Shown: piece after piece, positions 53,172 through 62,276 of the stretch
Layout of the letters: each line of letters opens with the position of its first letter
Position numbering within the stretch: position 1 is the stretch's first letter
Origin: Candidatus Altimarinota bacterium
Lineage (GTDB): Bacteria > Patescibacteriota > Gracilibacteria > UBA4473
DNA: 64,000 nucleotides
Reading direction: 5' to 3'
Assembly (NCBI GenBank): GCA_020631075.1
Contig: JAHDHX010000001.1
Coordinates: 62,001-126,000 of the forward strand
Made by a program: the position numbers and the translations under genes
The notes under the pieces: generated by a model
What the model saw: only the letters and a program-made list of their open reading frames with translations
What the model was told of the DNA's origin: nothing
Database searches by the model: none

Positions 53172-54167
53172 ATGGGTGCAATGAATTCGGCAGCGATGTT
53201 TGACTATAGCCAGTGCCTGCGCACCAAGCCGCGCTGGGCGAAGGTGGTGTGTGGGGCGCTGTTGGCGACGGTGCTGGTGGAGGTGACACTGCCCCATGCG
53301 GTGGTGCTGGCGCAGGCGCAAGTGTCAGAGCAGATAGTGCTGGACATGGAGTCGATCTATGAGCAGGAATTCACTAACAGAGACGCGCAGATCGTGCAAC
53401 AGACGCTCAAGATAGTGCCGAAAGAGTATTTGTCGACGTTGGCGGATATTACCATCGGGGAGGAAGGTCATGACGTGCCGCGGGGTCGGGCCCATGCGAC
53501 CAAGATCATTATGAATAAAACCGACATCGCGGATGAGGCAGAATTTCGGGCGGTGCTGGTGCATGAGATGGCCCACACGATTGATTTGGGGCACTTCAAG
53601 GGCGAGAGCCCGATCGGGAGTCCGTTTATGAATGATGGTCGGCCGATCCCCATCGATGACCCGTCGGTGGATTTGTATCAGATAACGTTTCAAAACTCGG
53701 AAACGGTGCGCCCTGACGTGTATCGGGAAGATTTTATCTCTGACTACGCGACGGCGAGTGTCTTTGAGAATTTTGCCGAGAACTTTATTGCTTATGTGCT
53801 GCAAAATGACTTTTTTGCCCAGCGGGCCCAGCAGAGCCCGAAGCTGCAGGCGCAGTATGACTTTATGTTGCAGACGGTTTTTGACGGACGGAAGTTTACC
53901 CTCGACCCGACGGAGACCTACCCTGTGACGGTGTATGACACGACGGTGATGTCTTACAACATGGAGCAGTTTGTGGCGCTGCTGGAAGCGGAGCCCGAAA
54001 ATCGGGCGATGCCTGCGCCGTCGCTGCTGGCGGGGACTGGCACGGGGCCAATGCCCAGTGGCAGTGGTGGGGGAGGCAGTGGCAACAATAGTGGCCAGTC
54101 GCAGGCGGATGCCCTGCGGGCGGCGCTGCAGGCACGGTTGCAGGCCCAGGCGGGGAATAGTCTTTGA
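53172..54167 (+). CDS. Secreted zinc metalloprotease-like protein
   Basis: A 331-residue exported protein. The signal segment is VVCGALLATVLVEVTLPHAVVLAQ. The zinc motif is VLVHEMAHTIDLGH near residue 135, a HExxH with a third His five residues on, followed by ENFAENFIAYVL near 200, which could supply a Glu ligand as in lethal-factor-like (Peptidase M34-type) families. The C-terminal 60 residues are Gly/Ser/Gln/Ala low complexity (GSGGGGSGNNSGQ). The substrate is unknown. ATG 53172 follows a GGGGG purine run; ATG 53181 is also possible. The lipoprotein gene begins 18 bp downstream. Confidence 0.75.
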   Translation: MGAMNSAAMFDYSQCLRTKPRWAKVVCGALLATVLVEVTLPHAVVLAQAQVSEQIVLDMESIYEQEFTNRDAQIVQQTLKIVPKEYLSTLADITIGEEGHDVPRGRAHATKIIMNKTDIADEAEFRAVLVHEMAHTIDLGHFKGESPIGSPFMNDGRPIPIDDPSVDLYQITFQNSETVRPDVYREDFISDYATASVFENFAENFIAYVLQNDFFAQRAQQSPKLQAQYDFMLQTVFDGRKFTLDPTETYPVTVYDTTVMSYNMEQFVALLEAEPENRAMPAPSLLAGTGTGPMPSGSGGGGSGNNSGQSQADALRAALQARLQAQAGNSL

Positions 54168-54185
54168 GTTATATTTATCAAAAAA

Positions 54186-55418
54186 ATGCTGAGTCGGCGC
54201 ATGATCCTGACACTTCTGACTGGGCTGTGGCTCAGCGGGTGTGGTGTGGCTGGGTCTGACTTGCAAGGGCGGGTGGTGCGCGTGGGGGAAATGGCTGAAG
54301 TGCAAGAGGGGAGCTTTAAGGCGGCGGCACCGAAAAATTTGGGGGAGAAAGTAGACAGTGCGTTGCCTGAAATTAATGAGCTGGGGAGTGAAACGGCCAC
54401 AGCACAGCTGGAAGCTGCGCGGGTCAGCCGTCGACAGATAGCCACCGACACAGGGCGAGACGCCACGGTGGCGGTGCAGACCGACGTGCAGGCCGCGGTG
54501 GGGTGGGAGTATGTGATAGAGCCTGTGACGGAGCGGCAGCTGGGGGTGGGGGAGATTGAGTTTCGACTGGTGCTGAAAAACCAACTGCCTGGTCATGACT
54601 TGCAGGCGCTGGCGCTGGAGATGGAAACAACCCCGAACCTGACGTATGTGCCTGAAAATAGTGCTGAAACGGATGGGTGGGAGGCAACAAAGACGGGGTT
54701 TCGGCACTATGTGCCGTGGCTAGGGCGACAGCAGATAGTGGCGCGGGCGCTGACGCGGGACTTTGGCCGACGACTGGGGGCGGAGACGTTGACGTACATC
54801 CAGCCGACGCGGGCGGAGATGAAAGCATTTTTAGCGGAATTCCAGCACTTTGCGCCCCTGATGACAGAGTGGCACGTGGTGGACGAATCGGTGTATGAGA
54901 CGACCTTCCGCCTGCGGGCTGACCCCGCTAAGGCCCGAGAAGAGGCGTGCATTACGGTTACGCAAGATCTGGGGTACCGTCGGCAGGAGGTGCTGCGCCC
55001 TGAGCACGTCTGGGTGCCAGCGCGGGTGAGCCTGCAGGCGCTGGCGGACAGCTTGGGGAAGATCCCCGCGAATGTGGTGTATGAGTACCAACAGTGGGCG
55101 GAGTTGCCCGAGCGGCCCGACCTGACCCTGGAAATAGACTATGAAGCGGCGGCGGCGGTCGCCGAGCGGTTTGCGGTGCAGACGCAGAAGCTCAGCCAAA
55201 CGGCGGACCAGCTGCTGCCAGTGCGGGGGCGAGGTGAGGCGCGGTATTGCTTCGGGATAGGGACAGGGGTGGCGAGCCTGCAGCTGACACGGACGGATGA
55301 TGATGTGACGGCGGCTGACCTCGACGTAGACAGCTGGCTGTCGGTGCAAGAGCAAGTGTTGACGGAGCTGACGGGCTGGGGGAGGACACTGGGGGGGGGA
55401 GCACTGGCAACGGCGTGA
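54186..55418 (+). CDS. Surface lipoprotein, N-terminal part (frame broken at a G9 run)
   Basis: Encodes 410 residues starting with a lipoprotein signal, MILTLLTGLWLSGCG, where Cys would be lipidated. The mature part is Glu/Ala/Thr-rich with beta-type segments (VGEIEFRLVLKNQLPGHDL, WVPARVSLQALADSLGKIP). No known domain. The frame ends at TGA 55416, shortly after a run of nine G (55391-55399). Removing one G would carry the reading directly into the 55420-57063 frame (LGGEHWQRRDLTLQTDVPP), which has no start signal of its own. I therefore read both as one gene of about 958 codons, with either a sequencing error, a mutation or slippage at the G run. Confidence 0.65.
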   Translation: MLSRRMILTLLTGLWLSGCGVAGSDLQGRVVRVGEMAEVQEGSFKAAAPKNLGEKVDSALPEINELGSETATAQLEAARVSRRQIATDTGRDATVAVQTDVQAAVGWEYVIEPVTERQLGVGEIEFRLVLKNQLPGHDLQALALEMETTPNLTYVPENSAETDGWEATKTGFRHYVPWLGRQQIVARALTRDFGRRLGAETLTYIQPTRAEMKAFLAEFQHFAPLMTEWHVVDESVYETTFRLRADPAKAREEACITVTQDLGYRRQEVLRPEHVWVPARVSLQALADSLGKIPANVVYEYQQWAELPERPDLTLEIDYEAAAAVAERFAVQTQKLSQTADQLLPVRGRGEARYCFGIGTGVASLQLTRTDDDVTAADLDVDSWLSVQEQVLTELTGWGRTLGGGALATA

Positions 55419-55419
55419 C

Positions 55420-57063
55420 TTGACCCTGCAGACAGATGTGCCGCCACTGACTGTGGTGACTGGAGGCCGCGAAATAGACGTGACGCCCCAGCTGACAGGA
55501 GCAGAAACAGATGCAGTGGTGCAGTTGGTGCTTTCACCGTGGGTGGAGGCCGTGACGGTGACGGGGGGGCGGTATGACTCTGATTATCATTACGTAGTGC
55601 TGGACATGACCGCTGACCCGCAGGTGACCGTGCGGGTGCGGACAGGTGCCCCCGCGGGGGCGGACGTGTCGGTGCGGGGGGTGGTGCTGACGGCTGATGG
55701 CACGGTGCGAGACGAGATGACCTTGCGCTGGCGAGTGGCAGGGGTGGAGCGCGTCGCGGACGGCACCTGGCAAACCTATGACCGAGACGGTGCGTGCGTG
55801 CAGCTGCGCCCAGCGGTCAGTGACGGTGCGGCCTATGACTGGTATGGGGTGTGTCGGCAGAGTGACGCCGAGCCAGCAGACTGTCAGCAGCGGTGGGCGA
55901 ACCTGATGGGATACGGAAGCTGTGAGGATGAGACGCAGGCGCGGTTTGAGGTGGGGAAATGCGTGGAAGTAACCGTCGGGTCAGCCAGCGTTGCAATGTG
56001 GAGCCAAGGCGAGGGTTGGAGTGATGGGGGGGTGCTGCACCCAGCAGAGAGTCTCGTGCAGCGGGTGCGGGGCACGGTGACAATGGAGTCGCTGCCCACG
56101 GGGGTGCAACACGCCGAGGTGCGGGTGTATGGGGGGAGCCGTGGTGCAGGTGCGCTGCGGTTGTCGCGCCCAGAGGTGCTGTCGGGGGGCTGGGAGTGGA
56201 TCTGGACGGATGAGTACTGGCGCAAAGAGCTGTCAGTCGAGCAGCTGAGCGCGGAAAGGTTGACGTTTGAACTCTTGACCATGCAAGATTGGCTGGTGGG
56301 GGCGGACGCAGCCGGGAAGCTCGACCTAGAAAATAAAATCGGGTTGGTGCTGACCCTGACTGACGGCACCCAGCAGAGCTGGCCACTGGCCGTGCGAGGT
56401 GCCCAGACCAATGTGTGTGCAGACAGCCCAGTGGTGCAAACCCCAGTGACGCTGCGCGGGGCTGAAATAAGCGTGGCGGGGGCCGTCGTAGACACGGGGG
56501 CGGTCACGGATGAGCCGTTGCTGGAGGGATTGCTGACTGACGTCGAGCAGCTGCGTACGGGGCGAGGGACACAAACAGAGACAGTGATGGGGCTGACGGT
56601 GCGGCCTGTGCTGACGGCACCTGGTGTGTATTGGGCCACGGCGGATGAGCCACTGACTCTCGGGGGCGAGTACTTCTTGCCCGAGGGGGTGACACTGGTG
56701 CTGGAGGCTCCGCAGGTGTGGGTCGACTCTGACTTTACTCTGCGCGGTGCCCCTGCGGGGCTGGTCGTGCTGGGGGGACTGGTGGTGGATGAACACGTCA
56801 GCCAGCTGGAAGGGGTATGGGTGGTGGCAAACCCGCAGACAGGCGTGGCGGGCCCAGTGTATGGTAGTGGGCCGACGGGGCTGCCATTGACGGTGACGGG
56901 TGTGTTGCAGGGGGACAGCCGTGACTTGGTGGCCAGTCGACAGACAGTCGGCACCCGCAGCGCGGTGGTGCCGAGTGTGAACGTAGTGCCAGACGTGCGG
57001 TTGTATACGCAAGGGGTGCCGTTGCTGGAGCAGTTTACGGGAGGGAATCGTCGGGCGGAGTAG
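55420..57063 (+). pseudogene. C-terminal part of the same surface lipoprotein (frameshifted)
   Basis: An open frame of 547 residues that is +1 relative to the preceding lipoprotein gene and stays open back through the G9 run to 55372. It has no signal peptide, no ribosome-binding site and only a TTG at 55420, one base after the upstream stop, so it is unlikely to be a separate gene. The content is extracellular in style: Gly/Thr/Val-rich beta strands (LTVVTGGREIDVTPQLTG, GGRYDSDYHYVVLDM), six or more Cys in a central module around residues 120-190, and a beta-helix-like end (LPEGVTLVLEAPQVWVDSD, GLVVLGGLVVDEHVS). If the break is real, the protein is lost or made only by slippage. Confidence 0.6.
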
Positions 57064-57082
57064 GAATAAAGGGAAATTTTGT

Positions 57083-57131
57083 TTGACTCGCTGACGCTGG
57101 GTCGTATCTTTGTACTGGTTTATCGGTACAA
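57083..57131 (+). promoter_or_regulatory. trp promoter with TrpR operator
   Basis: A -35 hexamer TTGACT (57083-57088), 16-bp spacer and -10 TATCTT (57105-57110) precede trpR. Directly after the -10 lies GTACTGGTTTATCGGTAC (57112-57129), extended to a TTGTAC/GTACAA inverted repeat. The half sites GTACT and GGTAC and the 18-bp span match the E. coli trpR operator (GTACTCTTTAGCGAGTAC). Bound repressor would cover the start site, giving autoregulation of trpR and control of the whole operon. Confidence 0.75.
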
Positions 57132-57149
57132 TTTTTTAATGAACTGCCT

Positions 57150-57437
57150 ATGATCGAGCCTGCCCTTAAAGAGCTCTGCCAGCGGTTGTCTGGGGCTGAC
57201 GAAACGCAGCTGGCGCAATTTTTTTTAGCGTTTTTGACCCCAGACGAGCGACAGACACTGGGGACGCGGGGACAGGTGGTGCAGGCGCTGCTGTCAGGCA
57301 AGCCCCAACGGCAGATCGCCCAAGAGCTGGGGATAAGTATTTCGCAGATTTCTCGCGGGTCGGCGGAGCTGAAATATGGCACGGGGAAGGAGTTTTTTCA
57401 TACATTTTTTAGGGATATAAACAATGCAGCAGTGTGA
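57150..57437 (+). CDS. trpR: Trp operon repressor TrpR
   Basis: A 95-residue TrpR-family repressor that binds DNA when loaded with tryptophan. Helices A-C are followed by FLTPDERQTLGTRGQVVQALLSG (TrpR family core; E. coli has [22 protein letters not shown]) and the helix-turn-helix QRQIAQELGISISQISRGS, with the RGS end as in TrpR (TRGSNSL) rather than the RS/RVKR of YerC. It is the first gene of the operon, and its stop lies 14 bp inside trpE, so it is cotranscribed with the genes it should control. ATG 57150 gives the canonical N-terminal helix. TrpR is best known from Gammaproteobacteria and Chlamydiae, so its occurrence here may indicate transfer. Confidence 0.88.
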   Translation: MIEPALKELCQRLSGADETQLAQFFLAFLTPDERQTLGTRGQVVQALLSGKPQRQIAQELGISISQISRGSAELKYGTGKEFFHTFFRDINNAAV

Positions 57438-58779
57438 ATTTTTGTTTGACCAAGATGTCAGCCCGACGGCGCTCTTTACCGTGATGCGGGCCAAGCTGGG
57501 GGCGCCGTGTGGGTTGCTGGAGTCGGTGTCGTTTGACGAGCGAAACTTTGAGTCGTTGCTGGCATTTTGCCCGAGACAGACCGTGCGCACGACGGCGGAC
57601 ACACTGGTGACGCTGCGCCAGGCACTGGCTGACTGCCGACCAATAGACACGGGGGGGAAGTTTGCGGGGGGGTTGATCGGGCGGTGTGAGTTCGGGGTGT
57701 ATGGGGAGTGGGAAGCGGGCGTGTCGCCGTTGACTGACGGGGCGACGGGGCTGTTTCATGAGTACACGCTCTTGGTGGCTTTTGACCACCGTGCCCATAC
57801 GGTGCGGTTTCTCACCACTTTGGAGCGGCCTGATTTCACGGCTGAGTGTGAAGGGTACCTGGACGCGGCGCTGGGGGTGCGGCCGCAACGGTTTGACTTG
57901 GGGCAGCTGCGTGGAAGGACGGCGGACTTTGCCACGGTGGGGTGTGATGTGACGCAGGCGGATTTCTTTGCCAAGGTGCAGCAGGCCCAGCAGGCCATCG
58001 CGCGGGGGGAGGTGTTTCAGGTGATAGTGTCGGGGGAATTCTCTATCGAGATGGGGGCGGCAACGGCGTTAGACCTATACCGACTCCTGCGGACAATCGA
58101 GCCCTCGACGCATTTGTTTTACTTCGACCATGGTGATGACGGCGAAATCGTGGGGGCGAGCCCTGAGATATTGGGTCAAAAGATAGGTCGTGAGGTGCTG
58201 TATCGGCCGATTGCGGGCACTCGCCACCGCGGGCAAACCGTTGCAGAAGACCGAGCACTGTTGGCGGAAATGCGGGCTGACCCAAAAGAAAACGCCGAGC
58301 ATGATATGCTCCTCGACCTTGGGCGCAATGACCTCGGGCGGGTGTGCGGGCCCGGGACGGTGCGCGTGACGCGAGAAAAGTATGCCAAGCATTTTGCCAC
58401 GGTGATGCACATGGTCAGTGACCTGCGGGGGGAGCTGCGGCCAGAAGTAGATCAGTTTGAGTTTTACGCGGCGGTGATGCCCGCAGGGACGCTGACCGGT
58501 GCCCCGAAAGTGCGGGCGACGCAACTGCTGACCGAGCTGGAGGACGCCCCGCGGGGGGTGTATGGAGGGACGGTGGGGTACTGGAGTGTGAATGGTAACA
58601 TGGAGCACGCGATTGCCATCCGCACGATGGTGGTGAAAGATGGGGTGGCGCGGTACCGCTGTGGGGCGGGGGTGGTGGCGGACAGTGACCCGCGGCTGGA
58701 GTGGAAAGAAATACACAATAAAGCCCGCACACTGACAAAAGTCGTGCAGTATGTGCAGCGTAACTCAGCTCAAAAATAG
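57424..58779 (+). CDS. trpE: Anthranilate synthase component I
   Basis: With TrpG converts chorismate and glutamine to anthranilate. The 451-residue product is on the short side of the family (about 460-520). The chorismate-binding domain is complete: YEQLLRTIEP-like LYRLLRTIEPSTHLFYF, GASPEILGQK, PIAGTRHRGQT, LLDLGRNDLGRV, MPAGTLTGAPKVRA and YGGTVGYWSVNGNMEHAIAIRT. The N-terminal LLES motif (residues 31-34) that binds feedback tryptophan is present, so allosteric inhibition by tryptophan is likely. It overlaps trpR by 14 bp; trpG follows after 5 bp. Confidence 0.96.
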   Translation: MQQCEFLFDQDVSPTALFTVMRAKLGAPCGLLESVSFDERNFESLLAFCPRQTVRTTADTLVTLRQALADCRPIDTGGKFAGGLIGRCEFGVYGEWEAGVSPLTDGATGLFHEYTLLVAFDHRAHTVRFLTTLERPDFTAECEGYLDAALGVRPQRFDLGQLRGRTADFATVGCDVTQADFFAKVQQAQQAIARGEVFQVIVSGEFSIEMGAATALDLYRLLRTIEPSTHLFYFDHGDDGEIVGASPEILGQKIGREVLYRPIAGTRHRGQTVAEDRALLAEMRADPKENAEHDMLLDLGRNDLGRVCGPGTVRVTREKYAKHFATVMHMVSDLRGELRPEVDQFEFYAAVMPAGTLTGAPKVRATQLLTELEDAPRGVYGGTVGYWSVNGNMEHAIAIRTMVVKDGVARYRCGAGVVADSDPRLEWKEIHNKARTLTKVVQYVQRNSAQK

Positions 58780-58784
58780 ACCAC

Positions 58785-59369
58785 ATGAACATTACTGTGA
58801 TTGATAATTACGACTCGTTTACCTACAACCTGGTTCAATATCTGCAACAACTGGGGGCGGTGGTGACCGTGCACCGCAACGACGCCGTGACGGTGCAGGC
58901 CGTGCTGGCGGAGCAACCAAACGGAATAGTCGTCAGCCCTGGGCCAGGGACGGTGACGGTACCGAAGGATGTGGGGGTCTGCCCGCAGCTGGTGACGGCG
59001 GTGGCGGGGCAGGTGCCGCTGCTGGGGGTGTGCCTTGGGCACCAGTTGCTGGGGCATATGTATGGTGGGGAAATCGTGCAGGTGCCGCCGATGCACGGCA
59101 AGCGTGATTTGATAGAGGTGGAGACGGACTCGGTGCTGTTTCGGGGGCTGGAGTCATCGTTGGAGGTGATGCGGTACCATTCGCTGGCGGTGTCAGCCGA
59201 AAGCTGGCCAGACGCCCTGCGGGTGACGGCGCGCAGCCGTGACGGGGTGGTGATGGCGTGTGAAAACATTGACCAAAAGCAGTGGGGGGTGCAGTTTCAC
59301 CCTGAGTCTATCGGTACCCCGACGGGGATGACGATGCTTGAAAATTTCTTAGCCCAATGTGCAGCATGA
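58785..59369 (+). CDS. trpG: Anthranilate synthase component II (glutaminase)
   Basis: The 194-residue glutaminase partner of TrpE. It shows NITVIDNYDSFTYNLVQYLQQLG at the start, SPGPGTVTVPKDVGVCPQLV, the nucleophile elbow LLGVCLGHQLLGHMYGG (Cys near 84) and VQFHPESIGTPTGMTMLENFL with His and Glu of the triad. The same fold serves aminodeoxychorismate synthase (PabA), but the trp operon location argues for TrpG; dual use is possible because no pab genes are seen here. The stop overlaps trpD as ATGA. Confidence 0.95.
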   Translation: MNITVIDNYDSFTYNLVQYLQQLGAVVTVHRNDAVTVQAVLAEQPNGIVVSPGPGTVTVPKDVGVCPQLVTAVAGQVPLLGVCLGHQLLGHMYGGEIVQVPPMHGKRDLIEVETDSVLFRGLESSLEVMRYHSLAVSAESWPDALRVTARSRDGVVMACENIDQKQWGVQFHPESIGTPTGMTMLENFLAQCAA

Positions 59370-60241
59370 GTACGGCCAAGTATGTGATAGACCGTGCGGG
59401 GGACGAGCCCGAGGTGGTGGGGGATATCTTGCGCGAGCTGCACGAGCGAGGTGAAACGGCGGATGACCTGGTGGAATACCTGACGGCGCTGGAAGCGCGC
59501 ATGGTGCGGGTGGAGTGGAACGAGCACCAGCCGTTGTATGATGTCTGTGGCACGGGGGGGTCGGGCCAGCGGCGAGTGAACCTGTCGACGGCGCTGGCAG
59601 CGCGACTGGCGGGGGAAGGGTACCCCGTGGCCAAGCACGGCAATAAAGCCCAGTCGGGGCGGATTGGGAGCTTTGACGTGGTGGAGGCGCTGGGGGAGTG
59701 GGTCTGTAAGACGCCTTTTGATGTCAGAAAAGGGCTGGACGAACGGCAGCTGGCGTATGTGTATGCGCCTGCTTTTCACCCTGCGCTGCGCGACTTGGGG
59801 CCTGTCCGCCGAGGGCTGGGGCACCCGACGGTCTTTAATTATCTCGGGCCGTTACTCAACCCTTGTGCGCCGCTGACGGCGCAGCTGATCGGGGTGAGTG
59901 ACCCACGCGTGGGGCAACTGATGGCGGCCGCGTGCCGTGAAATGGCGATCAATGCGTTGCTGGTGCACGACACGGTGTGGGGGCTGGACGACGTGTCGCC
60001 CAGCGGGGTGACACTGGGGTGGCAGGTGCAAGGGGGAGAGATAGTCGAGCGGGAAATCCACCCGAGTGACTATGGGATGGAGGTGGTGTCTGACTTCGCG
60101 CAGATAGCGGGCGGGACGACCCTGGCCGAGGCAGTGACGCTGCACCAGAGCCTCTTGGCGGGGGATGCCCCTGCGCCGCAGCAGCAGTTTTTTGACCTCA
60201 ACTACTTGGTGGCGAAAGAATTTTTTGACGCTGTGGGATGA
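59366..60241 (+). CDS. trpD: Anthranilate phosphoribosyltransferase
   Basis: Transfers phosphoribose from PRPP to anthranilate. The 291 residues are shorter than the usual 330-345 because the N-terminal helical part is trimmed. Active-site motifs are recognisable but changed: VCGTGGSG in place of GTGGDG, KHGNKAQSG in place of KHGNR-x-SS, and LDDVSPSG in place of the Mg-binding LDE-x-S. LGPVRRGLGHPTVFNYLGPLLNP, close to the family's RTIFNLLGPLLNP, supports the assignment. ATG 59366 overlaps the trpG stop; an ATG at 59357 would overlap further. trpC follows with an ATGA overlap at 60238. Confidence 0.9.
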   Translation: MSTAKYVIDRAGDEPEVVGDILRELHERGETADDLVEYLTALEARMVRVEWNEHQPLYDVCGTGGSGQRRVNLSTALAARLAGEGYPVAKHGNKAQSGRIGSFDVVEALGEWVCKTPFDVRKGLDERQLAYVYAPAFHPALRDLGPVRRGLGHPTVFNYLGPLLNPCAPLTAQLIGVSDPRVGQLMAAACREMAINALLVHDTVWGLDDVSPSGVTLGWQVQGGEIVEREIHPSDYGMEVVSDFAQIAGGTTLAEAVTLHQSLLAGDAPAPQQQFFDLNYLVAKEFFDAVG

Positions 60242-61023
60242 TTATAGATGAAATAATCGCGCACAAGCGCACGGAAATAGCTGGGTTGGCTGAGCGAATT
60301 GCTGGGCGCACCCCTGCGCGGAGTCAGCGTGACTTTGCAGGGGCGCTGCAACGACAGGGGGCAGGCGTGCGGGTGATAGCCGAGCTGAAACGACGGTCAC
60401 CCAGTGAGGGGGACATAGCCAGTGCGGACGACCTGCTGGCGCGGGCGCGGGCATATGAAGAGGGAGGCGCAGCGGCGATTTCGGTTTTGACCGACGAGTT
60501 CTATTTCGGGGGGGATGGTGCGCTGTTGCAGGCCGTGGGGCAGGTGGTGGAGCTGCCGTTGCTGCGGAAGGATTTCATCATGACCCCAGCGCAGGTGGTG
60601 GAGTCGCGGCTGCTGGGGGCGGACGCGGTGCTGCTGATGGTGCGGGTGGTGCCCGAGGTGGCCGAGTTGCGGGCCTTGCGCGAGTTGGCCGAGCGCTATG
60701 GCATGGACGCGCTCGTCGAAGCGCATACAGCGCAGGAAGTCGCGATAGCGGTGGAATCAGGAGCGAAAATTGTGGGGGTGAATGCGCGAGATTTCACCGA
60801 TATGTCCGTGGATATTGCCCGTGTGCCGCCCTTGCTGGCGCAGCTGCCCACTGGGGTGACCTGCGTGGCGGAGTCAGGGCTGGGGACGCTGGCGGACGTC
60901 GGGCGGGTGGCACCGATGGCGGAGGCGATCTTGGTCGGAACGAGCCTCATGCGGCGCGACTTGCCCACGGTCAGGGCATTTTTGCAGGGGGCGACGGCGG
61001 GTGATTTTAATACATCAACATGA
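60238..61023 (+). CDS. trpC: Indole-3-glycerol phosphate synthase
   Basis: Closes the indole ring from CdRP. The 261-residue (beta/alpha)8 barrel shows IIDEIIAHKRTEIAGL, VIAELKRRSPSEGDIAS with the catalytic Lys, LTDEFYFGGD, LLRKDFIMTPAQVVESRLLGADAVLLM, VEAHTAQEVAIAVESGAKIVGVNARDFTDM (NARD where most have NNRDL) and CVAESGL. It is a single-function enzyme, unlike the E. coli TrpC-F fusion; trpF is a separate gene at the operon's end. ATGA overlaps exist on both sides, with trpD and with trpB (61020). Confidence 0.96.
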   Translation: MIIDEIIAHKRTEIAGLAERIAGRTPARSQRDFAGALQRQGAGVRVIAELKRRSPSEGDIASADDLLARARAYEEGGAAAISVLTDEFYFGGDGALLQAVGQVVELPLLRKDFIMTPAQVVESRLLGADAVLLMVRVVPEVAELRALRELAERYGMDALVEAHTAQEVAIAVESGAKIVGVNARDFTDMSVDIARVPPLLAQLPTGVTCVAESGLGTLADVGRVAPMAEAILVGTSLMRRDLPTVRAFLQGATAGDFNTST

Positions 61024-62276
61024 CACATTACAAAACAACGGTGCTGTCGGACACGGGGCGGTTTGGGCCTTATGGTGGGTGCTATGTGCCTGAAGTACTG
61101 TGGCCGACTATGCAAGAGCTGGCGGCGGGCTTTGCTGAGGCGATCACGGATGATGAGTTTTTGAGGGAGCTGGCCCACCACCGAACGCATTTCTGTGGTC
61201 GGCCAACGCCATTGACCTATTGCCAGCGTCTGACGGAAGACATTGGGGGGGCGAAGCTGTACATAAAACACGAGGGGCTCAACCACACGGGTGCGCACAA
61301 GATGAACCACTGCTTGGGGCAGATACTACTGGCGAAGCGGCTGGGCAAAAAACGAATCATCGCGGAGACAGGTGCGGGCCAGCACGGGTACGCCACGGCG
61401 ACGGTGGCGGCGAAATTTGGGCTGGCGTGCACGGTGTATATGGGGGCGAAGGACTATGCGCGGCAGCGGCCGAATGTGTACTGGATGGAGCGGCTGGGGG
61501 CGGAAGTGGTGCCCGTGCAGACGGGCGACCAGACCCTGCGTGACGCCGTCAACGCCGCTATGCAGGACCTCATCACCCACCCAGCTGACACGCACTATCT
61601 GCTGGGGACGGTCTGTGGCCCGCACCCTTACCCGCGGATGAATGCCTACTTTCAGAAGGTCATCGGGGAGGAAGTCCGCTGGCAGCTGGCTGAGTATGGT
61701 GAAGGGCTGCCGAATGTGCTGACGGCGTGCTGTGGGGGTGGGTCGAACGCTTTGGGGGTGATGTATGAGTTCCTCGATGAGCCAACGGTGGAGCTGGTAG
61801 CCGTGGAAGCGGGAGGGAGGGGTATCACCGAGACGGCGACGAAAGCCGACCATGCGGCGCGGTTTCAGACTGGTTCGGTGGGGGTAGTGGAAGGGTTTAA
61901 GTCGTACTTTTTGCAGTCACCCGACGGTCAGGTGAAGGGGAGTCATTCGATCTCGGCGGGGTTGGACTACAGCGGGGTGGGGCCGCAGGTGGCGTACCTC
62001 TATGACGAGCAACGCTTGCAGGCGGCCTACGCCACGGACGACGAAGTGCTGGTGGCGTATGAGCGACTGGCGCGTCTCGAGGGGATGATAGGCGCGATGG
62101 AGTCGTGCCACGGGCTGGTGGAGGCCGTCAAGCAATGTGCGGCGCGGCCAGCCCATGAAGTGGTGGTGTGCCACCTGTCGGGTCGGGGGGAGAAAGATCT
62201 CTTCATCACGGCGCGGCACTTTGACCGTGAGAATTTTCAAAAATTTGTCACTGACTGGAGCCATGACCAACAATAA
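61020..62276 (+). CDS. trpB: Tryptophan synthase beta chain
   Basis: The PLP-dependent half of tryptophan synthase, joining indole and serine. The 418-residue protein is of the TrpB1 type that pairs with TrpA. Visible are FGPYGGCYVPEVL, GRPTPLTYCQRLTEDIGGAKLY (by position 60-85), HEGLNHTGAHKMNHCLGQ with the PLP Lys, ETGAGQHGYATATVAA, CCGGGSNALGVMYEF for the phosphate, and SHSISAGLDYSGVGPQ. PdxST in this window would provide the cofactor. Its 3' end overlaps trpA by 14 bp. Confidence 0.97.
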   Translation: MTHYKTTVLSDTGRFGPYGGCYVPEVLWPTMQELAAGFAEAITDDEFLRELAHHRTHFCGRPTPLTYCQRLTEDIGGAKLYIKHEGLNHTGAHKMNHCLGQILLAKRLGKKRIIAETGAGQHGYATATVAAKFGLACTVYMGAKDYARQRPNVYWMERLGAEVVPVQTGDQTLRDAVNAAMQDLITHPADTHYLLGTVCGPHPYPRMNAYFQKVIGEEVRWQLAEYGEGLPNVLTACCGGGSNALGVMYEFLDEPTVELVAVEAGGRGITETATKADHAARFQTGSVGVVEGFKSYFLQSPDGQVKGSHSISAGLDYSGVGPQVAYLYDEQRLQAAYATDDEVLVAYERLARLEGMIGAMESCHGLVEAVKQCAARPAHEVVVCHLSGRGEKDLFITARHFDRENFQKFVTDWSHDQQ

